A DNA stretch of 64,000 nucleotides from contig OX336349.1 in the NCBI GenBank assembly GCA_946902875.1, positions 8,703,891 through 8,767,890 on the forward strand, read 5' to 3'. This DNA comes from Nematopogon swammerdamellus. Taxonomy: Eukaryota; Arthropoda; Insecta; Lepidoptera; Adelidae. Shown piece after piece: positions 13,201-28,200 of this stretch. Below the pieces are notes generated by a model. That model was not told where the DNA came from, did no database searches, and saw only the letters and a list, made by a program, of their open reading frames with translations. The translations under genes were made by a program, and so were the position numbers. The stretch's first letter is position 1; every line of letters begins with the position of its first letter.

Positions 13201-16200
13201 GCGTGGTTTAATGTTTTAATTAAAAATAATTATCCATCATCTGAAGCTGTTGAAATTTGTTTTCACCATCTTCAGATTTAATGGCAATAATTGCAATGAG
13301 TACGTGTACCTGTATAATCATTATGTTGCTCTGTATAGTTGTTTCTTTATAACCATAATTACGAGTAGGTTACCCCATTTTTCATGCGTCACCATAATGG
13401 GTTTATGTACAACCTATTAGGTTATAATTACAACGTAGACATGCCCCGCTCGGCAACCAAAAAGCCCCCAGTATTTGGATCAGGGCCATTCGAGTCGAGT
13501 GATGGTGATGGTGGGCAACTAATGTCAGTGGCTAAAGCCGAATTCACATTTATCAAAGTCATTTGCAAAATTATAGTTGCGACGCTATTTTCGCGTTATT
13601 ATTGAGTTTCGCGATGGCAACACTTGTCCCGCCACGAAAACGACAATAACGACGAAAGTATCTACGCCGCAAGAATTTTGAAGATTTTATGTACCTGTGT
13701 GTAGTTGTAGGTACGTAAACTACGTGAAAGTGCGTAGTTTCCATACGTGCACGCGTGTCGAGTTTGTCAAATCCACATTCAGATATTGATTTAAGCAATG
13801 TTACATACGTATATAAAATACAAACAGCATAAACTTATATACACTTGTATAGAATATACATACTAAGTATAGGGCGTGAAAAGGCTCTTGTCAGGCCGGC
13901 ATGGCATTCGCAATCCCGTGGATCACAGAATGCCCATGGACATCGTTAGACACCCACGGTAAGGTAGAATTTATTCAAAAACTTTTTAAAATAATTTAGT
14001 CTTAACATTATTTAATTTAATTTAACCTCTTGTCTTCACAATTATTAATTATGCTAATTATTGATATGGTTCATCATAGTATTTCGTTCCTTTCAGCAAT
14101 TCGGAGATTTTCTTCAATATTTAACTTACATAATTCTTCAATATTTAACTGACATACATACAGTTATCGTGCGATTATATACATCAACACAAACTTAATT
14201 TACGTATAATATCATACTACATACAATAAAACTAAATTCAAACTTAAAACACAACTAGTAGTAGTTGTGTTATTATAAGTTTTAATTTACGTCGGTGTGG
14301 TTGTTTGGAGTCATCGTCGTCATATTTTCAACACACATTTCCGATCCAAACAACGTAGTAAGTAGTTTTCACCGCGAGGTTTTCCCACATTTTTCTCTAT
14401 GGATTTGTTGCAAAAGTAATTTCGGCTTAACAGCTAGTTAGACCTTCGCGAGTAACGGGTTTACGAAAGGGCAGCGATGAGTCACTCCATTTGAGGCTTC
14501 TTGCTCCTACAGTAAGCTACGAAAGTAAATATATTCCTGTGGAACTATGTTGCTCGTCAGCTCGTTTTTTCCTGTATAGTTCAGTTGTTTTCTTGTTGTT
14601 CACTTGTTGTTTAGTAAAGAAATGGGATGCAATTTAAACACAATACAAATGAAAATGAAAATAAAATTGTATTTCCATAAACAATTAAATAAGATTGACA
14701 AAAAAACTAAAGTTAACATGAACAAACATAAAAATAAATACATATTTTATGTTTTTATCATTAGAACGAAGTTTATGTCCCTGACTGTCTATTTAAACCT
14801 GTCTAAACACTGCCCTCGAAACCTGAAGACTGTAATGTTGTAGTAACTCCACAGCAACACTAAGCCCCTTGCCCCCTACTAGGTGGTAGGCTCAAATTGT
14901 AGCCGTCTGGGTTGATACCACCGTACTGGATGTAAGATGGCCGCATAGCAGCCTCGGCTGTGTTTTCCTCTAGTGCAGTATAGCCAGCAATCCAGGGAAG
15001 TGTCTGGTATGGCACCTACCTCCTCGGAGGTGATATTGGCTGGTCGGAGCATGCGCTTTGGCCCCTCCGACCCAGCCACCCATACCGGATTACATAAAAA
15101 AAAGCGATATATATGCTGGAATGGAAAGAAAGTTATCTGCTAAACTTTTGCACTAATCCTGAATTAATACGAATATGTGACTTAGTAACAATATTGGTGA
15201 CATAACCAAACTTTAAAGTGAGAGATAAAATGATATACCGGGAAATGGAGCCTCCGCCCTCTAGCCCGGGGAGGCCCTGCCTTCACCACTGGCCGACTTT
15301 CAAAAAAGCACCCAATGATCTGCCTGAACATGAAACTAAAAGAAACATGTATGATTTTAAATGTTGGCTTACATTGTATCGTCGCGGTTTATAATTCATT
15401 TTACACTTACGTTTTTACGTTGTTCGGAGAAATATGTCGACATAATATCGAATAGAAAATACCGTAAGAGCCGTAAGCGTTAAATCTATTAAAATAAACA
15501 CAAAAAAAAATCGAATAAATCCTAAAAGAGCGATAACCTGGATTTAGGCACATGCCTGTATAAAATAAATAAAAAATAATAAATAACTAGCAATAAACAA
15601 ATGTTCTCACTGTTCAAAAGGAGCACAAAGCAACTAGGTGAGAACTAGATAATTGAGTGTGACAAGGTTCTCCAGACATCTACGTCTGCTATTAGGACTG
15701 CGAGTACATAACTTTCCGTAAGTAACGGGTTTCGATATTGCAGACACTAATGATGACATTTTAGAAAATAACGATAACGGTAGAGGTAATTGTCTGTTGT
15801 TTTATTGAGCGAAGCTTTCCTAAAGTGTCTTAAATCTTTTGTTGTGTGTGAAGCTTTGAATGAATATTAGAATGGACCAGTGCCTTTGGTACAGGCTACA
15901 GCTCCACAGGAGGTGTCGTTGGTGTAGGAGTTTTTTTTTACTAACTCCGTGTCGAGTACGTAGAGCTTTTTTCATTTGAATAATTTGAAAGTTGAAAACA
16001 GTTGTGACCGAAAGAAACTGAATTTGAATGAAGGTTAATTAAGGCTGCTTAAAAGTAAAAATTCCGCTCTTTCATCATGTCAAGGCAGATCGGTAGCTTT
16101 TCGAAGACACGATAATGATTAACTTCGCTCGATAGAAAAAAAGTCATGAAAATGACTCTGATTTTACTTATAAATGTATTGGTCGTATCGTGAGTCACGA

Positions 16201-19200
16201 TTCGTCACCGAAGCAAGGGTTTGAAAATAAAAATACATTTTATTCTTTCAATATATTCGTAGTTTTGCGTTAAAAAATAAACACAACATTTTCGCTTACG
16301 TTAAGTACATTAAAGTAAACTGCAAGAAAATCTATTGAACCCGTTTTTTAATTTGCCCATTACAGACAGACATGCATGTAATAGTAATAGAGATCACTAG
16401 AAAAATTATTGATTTATTTTCACTTTTAGTTAAAAAAACACTAAAGAAAAAATTGTTAACCATTCGCTACTCTTGCGCTTCGCGTGTTGGAATGTTCTAT
16501 TACATTATAATATTAATGTGTCAACTGCTACTAAATTAATGTGTTTCCCCCCAGTTAGTTAAAATTGTATCACAAAACCTTCCGCCGCACTAACTTGAAA
16601 CTTTTCACGCATAAATCCTTTAGGTTAATTTATCAAACAGCAGAACACGAACTGTCAAAGCTGTTTAACAGTAGCGACACCTACGCGTACATAGGCTAGT
16701 ACTGTGATACACATTCTGCAGTAGACTTTCGTAATAAATAATTGATATAGGTATCTATTACAGTTAGCGGTCGTGCTCTAACTTATTTCTAAAGGAATAA
16801 GGCCAAAAAAACACTCAACTTGATTTTCAAATTTAACTTGAAACGTTTCAAGTACCTATTATGTTTAAAATCGAAAATAAACTCTTTGACGTTTTAACTC
16901 GTTTGCTTTTCCATCCAAGAATGATTGAAGAGAGACATGGCCTACAGCATTCTAAATTCGAAATGCAGGTGTAGAAAGGTAGCGAGTGCGAACGGGCAGG
17001 GATCTCGAACCTTTTCGCGAGCTTCATCACTGTCAGCGAGCGTCACGTGACATGGGTTAGTACTGATGAATCGCACCCCTGCCGATTGTAACTCGATACT
17101 GGCGTACCTGTGGACCCGGCGCGATTGCCCTCTCGCTTGCGGGGACAATGTGAAAATTTTATTTTGCCAAACAAAAAGGTATTTTTAGAGATTAGGGGGG
17201 ATGTGAAATGGCGTACATTCGCAGCTATGGTGGTTGTTCTGTTGTTTATTATCGCGCGGCGTGTTTTTAAATAAAATAAAAAAATCATCCGCTTAACAGC
17301 TTTTGATAACGTTTTATTTTATTCCCCAAACGAACGTGCAACGTTGCGAAAGTGCGAACAAAACGGGTGGAAAATTCGAAAGAAAATCCCCTATAATAAT
17401 CCTATAACCTCTCAAGAACCCAATTTTCGCGGAAATATTTACGAAGATTTTCGGGGTGAAAAGGGTAATTGAGGGGTCGAACGATTGAACTGTCATCCCG
17501 GTTCGTCTATTGTCAGACTCGCTGCGACAGATGAAGAGTAATTTTCGCTAAATGTCTTGCCATCCGGCGCGTGTCGTCGCATCGCTTTAGCAAATCTTTA
17601 TAAATTGCCACTTTTGTGTGACTTCGCTGTCGCTTTGTCGAGTGAAATCAATGTAACGTGGATGTGTTGCTTTGTTATTTTGGGAACTCTACATACAGGA
17701 TAAATTTGTTACCATGCCGGACCTTTCGGAGGGGTTATTCTGTATAAAAAAACTGAATAGATTCAAAATGGGAACGGTGGCGAAATTGGTACAAAACATT
17801 TGAGTTCTCCATACATTTTCGTAAATACCTAACTTCAAAATGTATGGAGAGCAGAATTTTGTTTACTTAATAACACGGAATATACTTAGTTTTTGATACA
17901 GATTAACCCCCTGAAAGGTCCGCGATGGTAATAAAATTAGCCCTGTAAAACTCGTTCCAGCTCTAATATATAAAACAGAAAAAATATAATGAAACACAGG
18001 CATAGAGCGAAAGCATCTCTGCTATGATTATTAAAATTTTATCTATTGTCGTTATATCTGTCTGTTATTTATCAGAAATTTGAGCTGATGATACATACAG
18101 GTACCGCCAGCTAACTTAGAACATTCACACTTAGCAAATACGTAAAACAATTAATCACGTGAGTCGAATCCACGAGCAAAGATTATTTAAAATTGAATTA
18201 CTGGTTGTAAGAACATGAGAGAAAGCTATATGAAATACAATATACTGGTTGTACGTCGAAGAAAGCTACAGAATCACACATCCACGTCCAGTTCAGTGTT
18301 GCCGACATAAACGAAAGGAAACACTGACATGGCACCAAGTTCACCAAGGTGTTATTGGCTGACATCATGGATGTTGTAGGTGATGTAGCCTACCGTGTCA
18401 GTTTTTTTTATGGGTAGCGCGACATGTGGCATCATTTCAACTACAAGTAGATGTCTAACGATGCCCATGGACATTCTGTGATGCACGGGGATTGCGAATG
18501 CCATGCCGGCCTGACAGGAGCCTTTTCACGCCCCTTTTGAAAAACCCCAGGCTGTACTTGGGAGGAAATATATGGGCCTGCGGAATGTGTTCCACACTTT
18601 CCCGGTTCTGTGAGTTTCCATAAAAAAACCTGAATTGAGCTCCCGAGCTTTCCTACCCGTCTGGGAGTGACACTGATATGTCAGAGGCGGTTTCCGATAC
18701 AGGAAGGCCACCCGCGAATTAATCCGCAATGAAGCGAACAGAACTAGCAGCGTGTCAATGCCGCTGTACGTCGCAAATGTGGTCTGTTGACATTGCACAA
18801 TGCTCTAATTGCGGTCGATAGGCGGCTCCACTGCTACCATATGGCTGGCTGGATCACTCAGCTATTACGATATTGTATAGATAGGCGTCTACGGTATATG
18901 TAAATATCAAGTTAAAAGGATTGGTTAGGGACAAGTTCTAAAAGTATCTGTGTAAAAAAGTAAAATTGTTTTTAAAAATAAAAATAGTGAAAAGTTAAAT
19001 TACAGATTTACAAAACCACCGACCCTTAAAAAGTCAAAAATAATATCCATGATAATAAATATTTTCATTTCATTTCATTTCTGTTTACTCCAACGGTCGT
19101 CGTCGTCACGTCGTGTGACATGCCCAGCTAGAGTTGTAAAAAAACAGTTTTTTTTTCTAGCATGAAAAAAAAATGTTGAAAAAAAAACATGAAAAAAAAA

Positions 19201-22200
19201 CAGTTTTTTTTAAGTACGTTTTTTTTCAAGAGTACGAAAATAAAAATATCATAAGGTGGTTACCGTTAAATACGAGTTAATAATAATTGTTTTTGGTTTA
19301 AATTTGGAACTACAAATTAATTTTGTTAAATAGTACAAAAACGGTTAAAAATAACTTGGCAACACTTACTGATGTTCACGTTTACGGACGGAAATTTCCC
19401 CAATCCTCGTTCGGTTTATGTTTCGGTTGAATTGAGCAGGGATGTAACAGACGATTCTAACATAGATGAAGATTTAAGTATTTTTTAAGGTCATATTATG
19501 TATAATTTCGTTTATTTAAACTTCATTTGACAGTAATTAAAGTATTTTCAAGTTCATAACATGTATAATTTCATTTATTTAAAATAGTTATAATATTTCC
19601 TTTATCTGAAAAAAAAAAAACCAAATTTAGAAAAAAAAAACGACGGTGCCAAGTTTTTATTCATGTTTTTTTTTCAAATTGTAAAAAAAAACATTTTGTT
19701 TTCTTTTTCAAGTTACATCACTATGCCCAGCCCAGGGCCATTGAAAATTTACAGTGAAAAAACATTTAACGAAATGTACTAAGCAAGTTTAAGGTTATTT
19801 AAAGTACTTTATAGACTAGGTACCTAATACATAGATATTGATTATTTTAATGGATATAATCATGCATTATGCAGTTTATTGGTTTTCACATCATATGAGG
19901 TCAATCGATATGACTTGCGTCGTCGCTGGCAGTTTTTATTCCAAATGAGGCAATCCACTATACACTATAGCTAACATTACGCCATGCATGCAGGCTATTA
20001 CAGACCATATGAGTACCGTTTGCATATTCAAGGATTATAGTATGAAAAGTTTGACAAAGTACCTCCTAGGCAAACTTTTCCTTATGTGATGTTTAATATG
20101 GTGGGAAGTTTAGTAGATAATGGGATTAGCTAGAAGACAATTCACAAACACAAATAGGTATCATATCCTTTATGATATTTTCGTACTGAATAATCGTACG
20201 TATATTTTTTAACCATTCACGCGCCGGAGGGTCTACAGCACAGAGCACGAAATCGGGCCCGCGCCCCCTACTAGAGGCGCCCTGAGCGCGATTTCCCTAC
20301 AACGGCGTTGAAGCCTGTAGGCGTGGCCTATGACTTACATATGTGTGTTGTGCGTGTGCATTTGTTTTGTGCGGCACACGCACAAAACAAATGCACACGC
20401 ATTTGTTTTGTGCGTAACTTGCTCCTCTTTGTGTGTAGTGTCGATACTAACACACACACACACACACATACGAAGCGCTAGTAGCACTGCGTCCAGTTAT
20501 TGGGTTTCAAATATTATCGCTTAGGGCGCCTCTAGTAGGGGGCGCGGGCCCGATTTCGTGCTCTGTGGTCTACAGTATATCGGCCAAAAATGGCGCTTTC
20601 CTTAGTTCAGTTTGTGTACATTTTTAGCCGGCTGCGGCGAAAGCAAAATGAAGGTTATTTTGGCAGCGTATACATGCATGTATGAATGTCTGTTCGTTTG
20701 TCCCTCACAGAGCGTAAACTTGTTGGTTTCGTGTTATATATGGTTTTATATTATATTAGTCATTCAGCGGTGGATCGCTACCTGTGTCATGAGAGCAAAT
20801 GGACCCATATTTTCATTTTTTTAATTGAAAGCGCGACATATGGCTTCGAGCCTCCCATAAGGTGTCTAGCGGGGTTTTTCACGAAGGTCCCCAACCAAGC
20901 GTAATTAGTTTGCAGGCCTAGAGCCATCCCAAACCAAATCAACAACAACAAAAGGTGTCTAACGACGTCCATGGCAATTCGGTTGTATGCGGGTGTTGCG
21001 AATGCATTTGAAAATATATGTAAATCCGATCTTGGATGTGTAGAGACAACGAATATTTTTCTACTGTCCGTACTCAAGACATTACATATTTGTTATAAAT
21101 TATCATGTCTATTCATGCGGATCGTAAAGGGAGTGGATGTGTGCAAAGTGTTTAACTGTATCTCATTTCCACGTCCTTGAGACCCACACGAATGGGGACA
21201 TCAGACCGTCGGATGTTTCTCGACCTCTTTCACGTTTACGGTCCGCTAGGGGTGCGTTTTATGGACTCGCCATAGAATTAATGAAAAGTGGAACCTCGTT
21301 AATGGATTAGTTGTGAAATAGGTGAAAATTCGCGGCTTGAGGTATTTCGAGATAAATAGAGCTTTGAATTTACTTTACTTAGATTCGAACGGACTTGTTT
21401 TGGCAAATTCTGCCGCAACTTCGCAACACGACTATGATATTTCTTGGTATAATAACAAAGTGATTGTTTTACCATCCCGGTCGTTGCTGGACCAAATTGG
21501 AAACAAAACAATTTAGTACTGCTGCATAAAAAAAAAAATCTAAAATTTCTCCGCCGTTCTTTTTGGAATCTATTAGTCTAATATATATATACATTTTATA
21601 AATTCCTTATATTCAATTAAATTAATAAAGACCTCGCAACCTGTGTTAAGAATGACTAATAATGTGTCTAAAGTACCTATAATGAGATAAACATATGTGA
21701 CTAGAGTAATTCCTCTGTGCAGGAACACACAAACCTGGTGGGTTTCGACGACAACTTGGGTCCGGTGGTGATGTCCATCAAGACTGAGAATGTTGCTAAC
21801 CAGGAACACACGCGGATTCTGCTTAGGCTACGAACAGGCACCACACACGGTCTCATTCCAACTTCAGGTATTGGTTTTGTGTGTTGATTTTCAGTTTTAT
21901 TCCATGGGCGGATAATAAAAAAAATAACATATAAATACAAATTAAAGTGTCCCCATTATATGCCCCTGTCGAACACCTTATCATTATTACTAAAACTGTA
22001 AACTGTTAACCGTTGAATTAAGGAATACAAATTGAAACAACATTATTGGTAGTAAAAGAATTCGCCAAAGTGCAACTGTGCAAACGTTTCATTGGAGACA
22101 GGTTGGAAATTACCTACAGCACAGTCGAAAGCACACTTTAAATATGAAAATCTATATACAGTTATTATAATTGTTGCAATTCCCCATTGTGAAATTGAAT

Positions 22201-25200
22201 TCATATTTTCAACATTTTCAGCTGGATCAGATATCCAGCCATCGCCACTTAGAATGGCGAAGATGCTGTGCGATCAGATCTCAGTGGACAACTTCAGCGC
22301 GGCGGTGTGCGCCAAGGCGTCGTCGCTGGTCGCAGCCTACGACGAGCACGTGTTGGTGTCGAACTTCAAGTTCGGCGTGCTTTACCAGAAGTACGGCCAG
22401 ACGACAGAGGAGGAGCTGTTCGGCAACAACGAGACCTCGCCCGTGTTCGACGAGTTCCTCGAGATGCTCGGCCAGAGGATCCAGCTCAAGGATCACAAAG
22501 GTGATGATCTAACTTTTGCCTAATTTGAATGAACTAAACATGCACTAGCAATCATATGTATTGTGAAATAATTGAATACTGTAATAAAGCAAATTTAACT
22601 CAATATGATATTCACTATCGAAATTATTATAGCACGATGTCTAATTTAGACTGTTTTGTTATCTCTCTTACTACTTCCCTCCCCTCTCTTCCTCAACTTC
22701 TCTTATTTTGTTTTCTCTCTCTCTCTCACTCTCTCTTTTCCTATTTCCTCCCATCGGGTAGGCTGTAATTTATTTTCCGTTCCCTTCTTCACTCCCTAAC
22801 TCTACACCAATCTTGCTGTTCGTTGTTGCGTGAAAGTTTCCGACCCAGACTCTCTATCTGGTCTTACTTTTTCTTCTAACTCACACTCAATCTCTCAGTT
22901 CGATTCTCTGGAGGCTGTTAATCCAGGAGGTTGTTAATCCAGTAGGTTGTTAATCCAGGAGGTTGTTTATCCAGGAGGTTGCTAATCCAGGAGGTTGTTA
23001 ATCCAGGAGGTCGCTAATCCAGGAGGTTGTTCATCCAAGAGGTTTTTAACCCAGGAGGTTACTAATCCAGGAGGTTGCTAATCCAGGAGGTTGTTAATCC
23101 AGGAGGTTGCTAATCCAGGCGGTTGTTAATCCAGGAGGTTGTTAATGTAATGTGTGGTGGTTTTGGCAGGTTACCGCGGCGGCCTGGATATAATGAACGG
23201 GCACACGGGCACGGAGGCTGTGTACGAGAAGCACCGCAGCCGCGAGATTATGTTCCACGTGGCGCCGCTGTTGCCGCACACCGCCGGCGACTCGCAGCAG
23301 CTGCAGCGCAAACGGCACGTCGGCAATGATATTGTTGCGCTCGTCTTCCAGGTCGGCGCCGTTCCTTGTTTATTGTTCATACAACATACATACACATATA
23401 CTTACATACCATCACGTTTATTGTTTACTAGCTGAGCCCGCGGCTCCGCTCGCGTGAAATTCGTATTCCAAAGAAGAATGTAAGTAACTAAGGGCGAGGC
23501 CGAAGGCCGAGCTTCGTTCAGGTAATCGATAAACCTTCTTAAAGAAAGTAACTAACTAAGGGCGAGGCCGAAGGCCGAGCTGCTTTCAGGTAAACGATAA
23601 ACCTTTCTCAAATAAAGGAAGTAAGTAAGGGCGAGGCCGAAGGCCGAGCTGCGTTCAGGAAGACGATAAACCTTCTGGAAGAAAGGAAGGAACTAAGTGT
23701 GAGGCCGAAGGCCGAGCTGCGTTCAGGTAAACCAAAAACCCTCTTCCGCCTTCGGGCCTCGCCCTTATAGACTTCCTTTCTTCGATAGAATATAATATAG
23801 TTTACTCAATCTATTTATTTCATAAAAATAAAAAAGTTATATTAATAACTAAAGAATTAAACCTACATAACAAACATTAAAATAACTATCAAAACGGGCA
23901 TTTTCAAATGTTCTTAGAGCACTTGCGGCATTACCCCGCTGGATGGCAAGGCTTACCCTTTGAATGAAGTACATAAGCCCTTGATGACGGGACACCAGTT
24001 GCGTCAACCAGCTCAAGCCTCTTTTGGCTTCACTGCTCCACGGACCGAGGGTTTCAACCGCAAACGCAACAAATTCGAAATCTTGAATTATATTTCTATA
24101 TTTGCTGCGTTTGAGGCTCTCCGTCCCAGCCTCGGCCGCGCCAGCCGCTCTTGAAGATGTCCTAACGTGACTTGGAGCCAATGTGAGAACAAAAGTGGTG
24201 TCCCACATCAAAGAACTACCCTTAGTCCATGGCACTAAGGTGATAGCATCGGGCGTCTTTCCATCAAGCCGGGAATAACCGCGAGGTTCTAGGATGCACG
24301 GTATATTTGCCGTTAGAAGCGTGGACTTTATAATAAAATTTAAATTAAATTAACTCAATCTTAATATTAATTAACTTTATTCGAGATGGTTTAGCTTCTT
24401 CCTGAACGCAGCTCGGCCTTCGGCCTCGCCCTTAGTTACTTGCTTTCTTCGAGATGGTTTATCATTTGTCAGAACGTAGCTCGGCCTTCGGCCTCGCCTT
24501 AGTTGCTTACTTTCTTCAAGATGGTTTAGCTTCTTCCTGAACGCAGCTCGGCCTTCGGCCTCGCCCTTAGTTACTTGCTTTCTTCGAGATGGTTTTTCAA
24601 TTATCCGAACGTAGCTCGGTCTTCGGCCTCGCCTTAGTTACTTACTTTCTTCAAGATGGTTTAGCTTCTTCCTGAACGCAGCTCGGCCTGCGGCCTCGCC
24701 CATAGTTACTTACTTTCTTCGAGAAGGTTTATGGTCTTCCAGAATAGAGCTCGGCCTTCGGCCTCGCCCTTAGTTACTTACTTTCTTCAAGAATGTTTTT
24801 CTTCTTCCTGAACTCAGCTCCGCCTTCCGCCTCGCCCTTAGTTACTTTCATCGAGAAAGAATATCGTTTACGTGAGCGCAGATCAGCCTTCGGGCCCGCC
24901 TTTAGTTACTTACTTTCTTTTTTTAAAATACGAATTTCACGCGAGCGAAGCCGCGGGCAACAGATATATAAATTTTATTGCACCAATGACAGCGACATAA
25001 CTTCGACTTTCAGTTATTATTTTTATTTATCAAACAATTTGTCACCGGCCAGCTCACGTCGAGATGACAGTTCTCCGTTGTCAACATGACATTTAAAATA
25101 GATTTCTACCTGTACTTTGGATTACGTGATTTTTATTATATTTTTTAATTATTATGTTCATCCGGGATATACACTGTCACTATAAAAAGTTTCGTCAAAT

Positions 25201-28200
25201 TCCGTTCAGTGGTTTTTGCGAGATGCGCGTACAAATAGACATTTTTACATTTACGATTTTATGATATGTATAGAAAGAATAGATATGTATAGACTATTGT
25301 GTTCAAGTTATAAAAAAGAAGAACTGTCATTTTCGTTGTATCTACTTATTTTTAAATTTCGAATGAATATTTTATTCAAATTGTATTTGCTGACAGTTCT
25401 CAAGATATAATTATGCACTTTGGACTACGTGATTTTAAACGCGCAATAATGTTTATAATTGTTATTTTTTTTTTATTTTTGTTATTTTTTGTTACGTATT
25501 ATGTTAACCCGGCATATAAACTGCCACTATACAAAGTTTCGTCTAATTCCGTTCAGTGGTTTTTGCGTGATGCGCGTACAGACAAACAAACAAACAAACA
25601 AACAAACAAAAATTTTAAAAACTGTTCTAACATGTTCAGTATCTCATTTTAAGCCACCCTGGTTAGTTTTTTTCCGAATACATTCAATGTACAGACTTTC
25701 TTACCTCTACGATTTTATTATATGTATAGATTGTAAGTATAATTTCATCCATAGGTAGGTTTTTTTTATGGAAACTGACACGGTTGGCTACATCACCTAC
25801 AACATCCGTGATGTCGGCCCATAACACCGGGTGGACTAGGTGCCATGTCAGTGCTACCCTTCGATACCTTATGTAGGGTAACGTTACGATAGGTAACCTA
25901 CGCTTGGACATGTAGAAAATTCCGCCAGTTCTAAATTCAACGCGAAGAAGAACTGACAAACTTCGCAAGTCACAATGTTTTGTCAGTACCTTAAAAGTAT
26001 TAATATTATAGTAACTTACAAATAATTAACCCATACTATCGCTCACACCGCTGAATCCCGACAATTGGGGTGAGAAGAGTAATCGGTGTTGTACCGCAAG
26101 AACTCTGGTGAATTACAGCACAACACCGACCAATACATTTAGCAAAATATTCGGACAGCATAACTAACAAACAGCAAGTAAGGCAGGAAGACTAATAAAT
26201 AATGATAACTTGCATGATTGTGGAAGGACCGTGCCAAGATGAGAGGTGGCCCTTTAGCACGGCAACTTGTCCTTATTCCTTAGTCGTCTTTACGACATGC
26301 ACGGAAAGAGATGCAGTGGGCCTATTCTTTTAAAGTACTGGGCCAGACACGGTTTGTGTTTTATTTTTAGGTTTCCATATCCCGTATACGGAAGCCTATT
26401 ACTAAGCCTACGACGCGCCGTCTCTCTGTCCTACTGCTGTATTTTTGGAATATGTGAATTTATGTGTTCAACAAATAATAAAAAAAGAAAAAGTAAAGAA
26501 TTAAGAGGCTCAAGAAACGTGTTTATTCAAGGTTTTTTTGTACGGTCCGACTCGCATTTAGCCGGTTTTTTTATTGTTATTCTCACTCGCGTATTTTCGG
26601 ACATAAGACGATAAGGACAGCCATACAACAGCATCAATCACTGTTAACTCAGCTTATAAGCAACGAATTAAAAAGTATCGGGAAGTGGCATACAACGCAC
26701 CGACTTGAGGCGCGCTATTTGTGAGCATACAGCGCACCCTCTTTCGCGAGCAGTCAGTCCGACGCACTGCGCCGCTCAGGCAGGTCACGTTTTTGTATCC
26801 GTCCGTTCGTAAAAGAGAGAGATAGAATATCATGCATTCGCATACACAAAATATGAGCGTGAAAAGGATAGCTATATGTTACTCGGTTCGAGACGAGAGC
26901 ATACGAGAGCCAGTCACTAAGAACATGCAGTGGCGACATGCAGCGTTCTAAACCTATCTTGTAACGCATGACACAAGTCTTTATATGAATATAAAGGCGA
27001 CCACGCAAGCCGCGGCGTACCTACAAAGTTCAAGTATACGAATTCTAATTTGGAATGTACAAGCGTTGTCTCCCTTACACGTATCAAATTGCCATTTAAC
27101 CGTCTTACTCTATCGACGTTCACAGAGCGGAAACGTTACGTGATGGATGAGGCGCTCGCGCACTTACGCTGTTTTAAATATTGGCAATATATAGAATAAC
27201 TCCAATCGCACTATCCCTTTTCCGTTCACGGAGTTTGCATCTGCACGTCTTATTCTAGCCTATGTTACATGTGTGTGTAAAATTTTAGCTTAGTGTGCAT
27301 CTGTGAGAGAGATTCTCTTTCTACCGGTAAAATGTATAACGAGGGCCCGTCCAGAAAGTAGAATGTCGTTGCTTATAAGCTGATTTTGTCCGTAACATGT
27401 TTTTTTTGGGAGTGATGTATGAGAATGGCTCATCTAGGTTCTGTATCATCCATAACTACACTTGGACAAACTACACTTGGGTACGCTGAAAATCCAGCCA
27501 GTTCTATTTATATGCGATTAAGAACTGACAATCTTCTGAAATCACAAATTTTGATATTACTCGTACCTACCAACTACCCACTGCCTCTCCCAACAGAGGC
27601 AAGTCTTTTACCGCTGGGCTAAAACAACCTAATTTAATTAATGTTTTTTAATTGAAATGATAACATCTTTGAGGTGAAAGATACATCCAAAGATCTTGCG
27701 AGAATTCAGCTTGATAAATGGAGTAACCCTCAGGAAATAAACACCTTTGACGCCTTACACTCAGTTAATCTTGTTTTAATAAATTCCAAGAGAGTGCGAA
27801 ATTGAACTCTATCCCGTCGTCTTAGGGCACATTTTTATTTAAGCATATAATTTTTCAGGAGCGAGCCACTCCATTTACGCCAGATATGATCGCGTCACAC
27901 TTCCTTCACGCGTTCATCGTCGTCACTCCCGTGGACAGTAGCGCCGGTGGGGAGACGAGGTAAGCTATTTCAGAAAGAAAGAAAGAAATAATTTATTCGT
28001 CACAAAAAATATTCACAAAAACAATTTAACCAAATACATGTGACGAAAAGCAAGCTCACCTAGCCTATTAGACTTTATTCTGAAGACAGGACGTGTCCTG
28101 TTGAAGGATATTGTAACTTAGATAAACTTGTCAGGTTATGAGTATTCTTGTCACTTTACGATTATTAGCGTCAGAAGAAAATACATTTTATTTATTTTTA

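Noticed and set aside
22092..22221. Extending exon d upstream to an in-frame ATG at 22092
   Set aside because: An AATTCATATTTTCAACATTTTCAG acceptor at 22221 and phase continuity with exon c show the upstream part is intron.
22910..23147. Regular short repeats resembling a CRISPR array
   Set aside because: Units are contiguous with no unique spacers and the genome is eukaryotic. It is a minisatellite.
26267..26614. Plus-strand 115-codon frame
   Set aside because: It begins inside a dispersed repeat also found at 47825 and has no conserved motif or coding bias.
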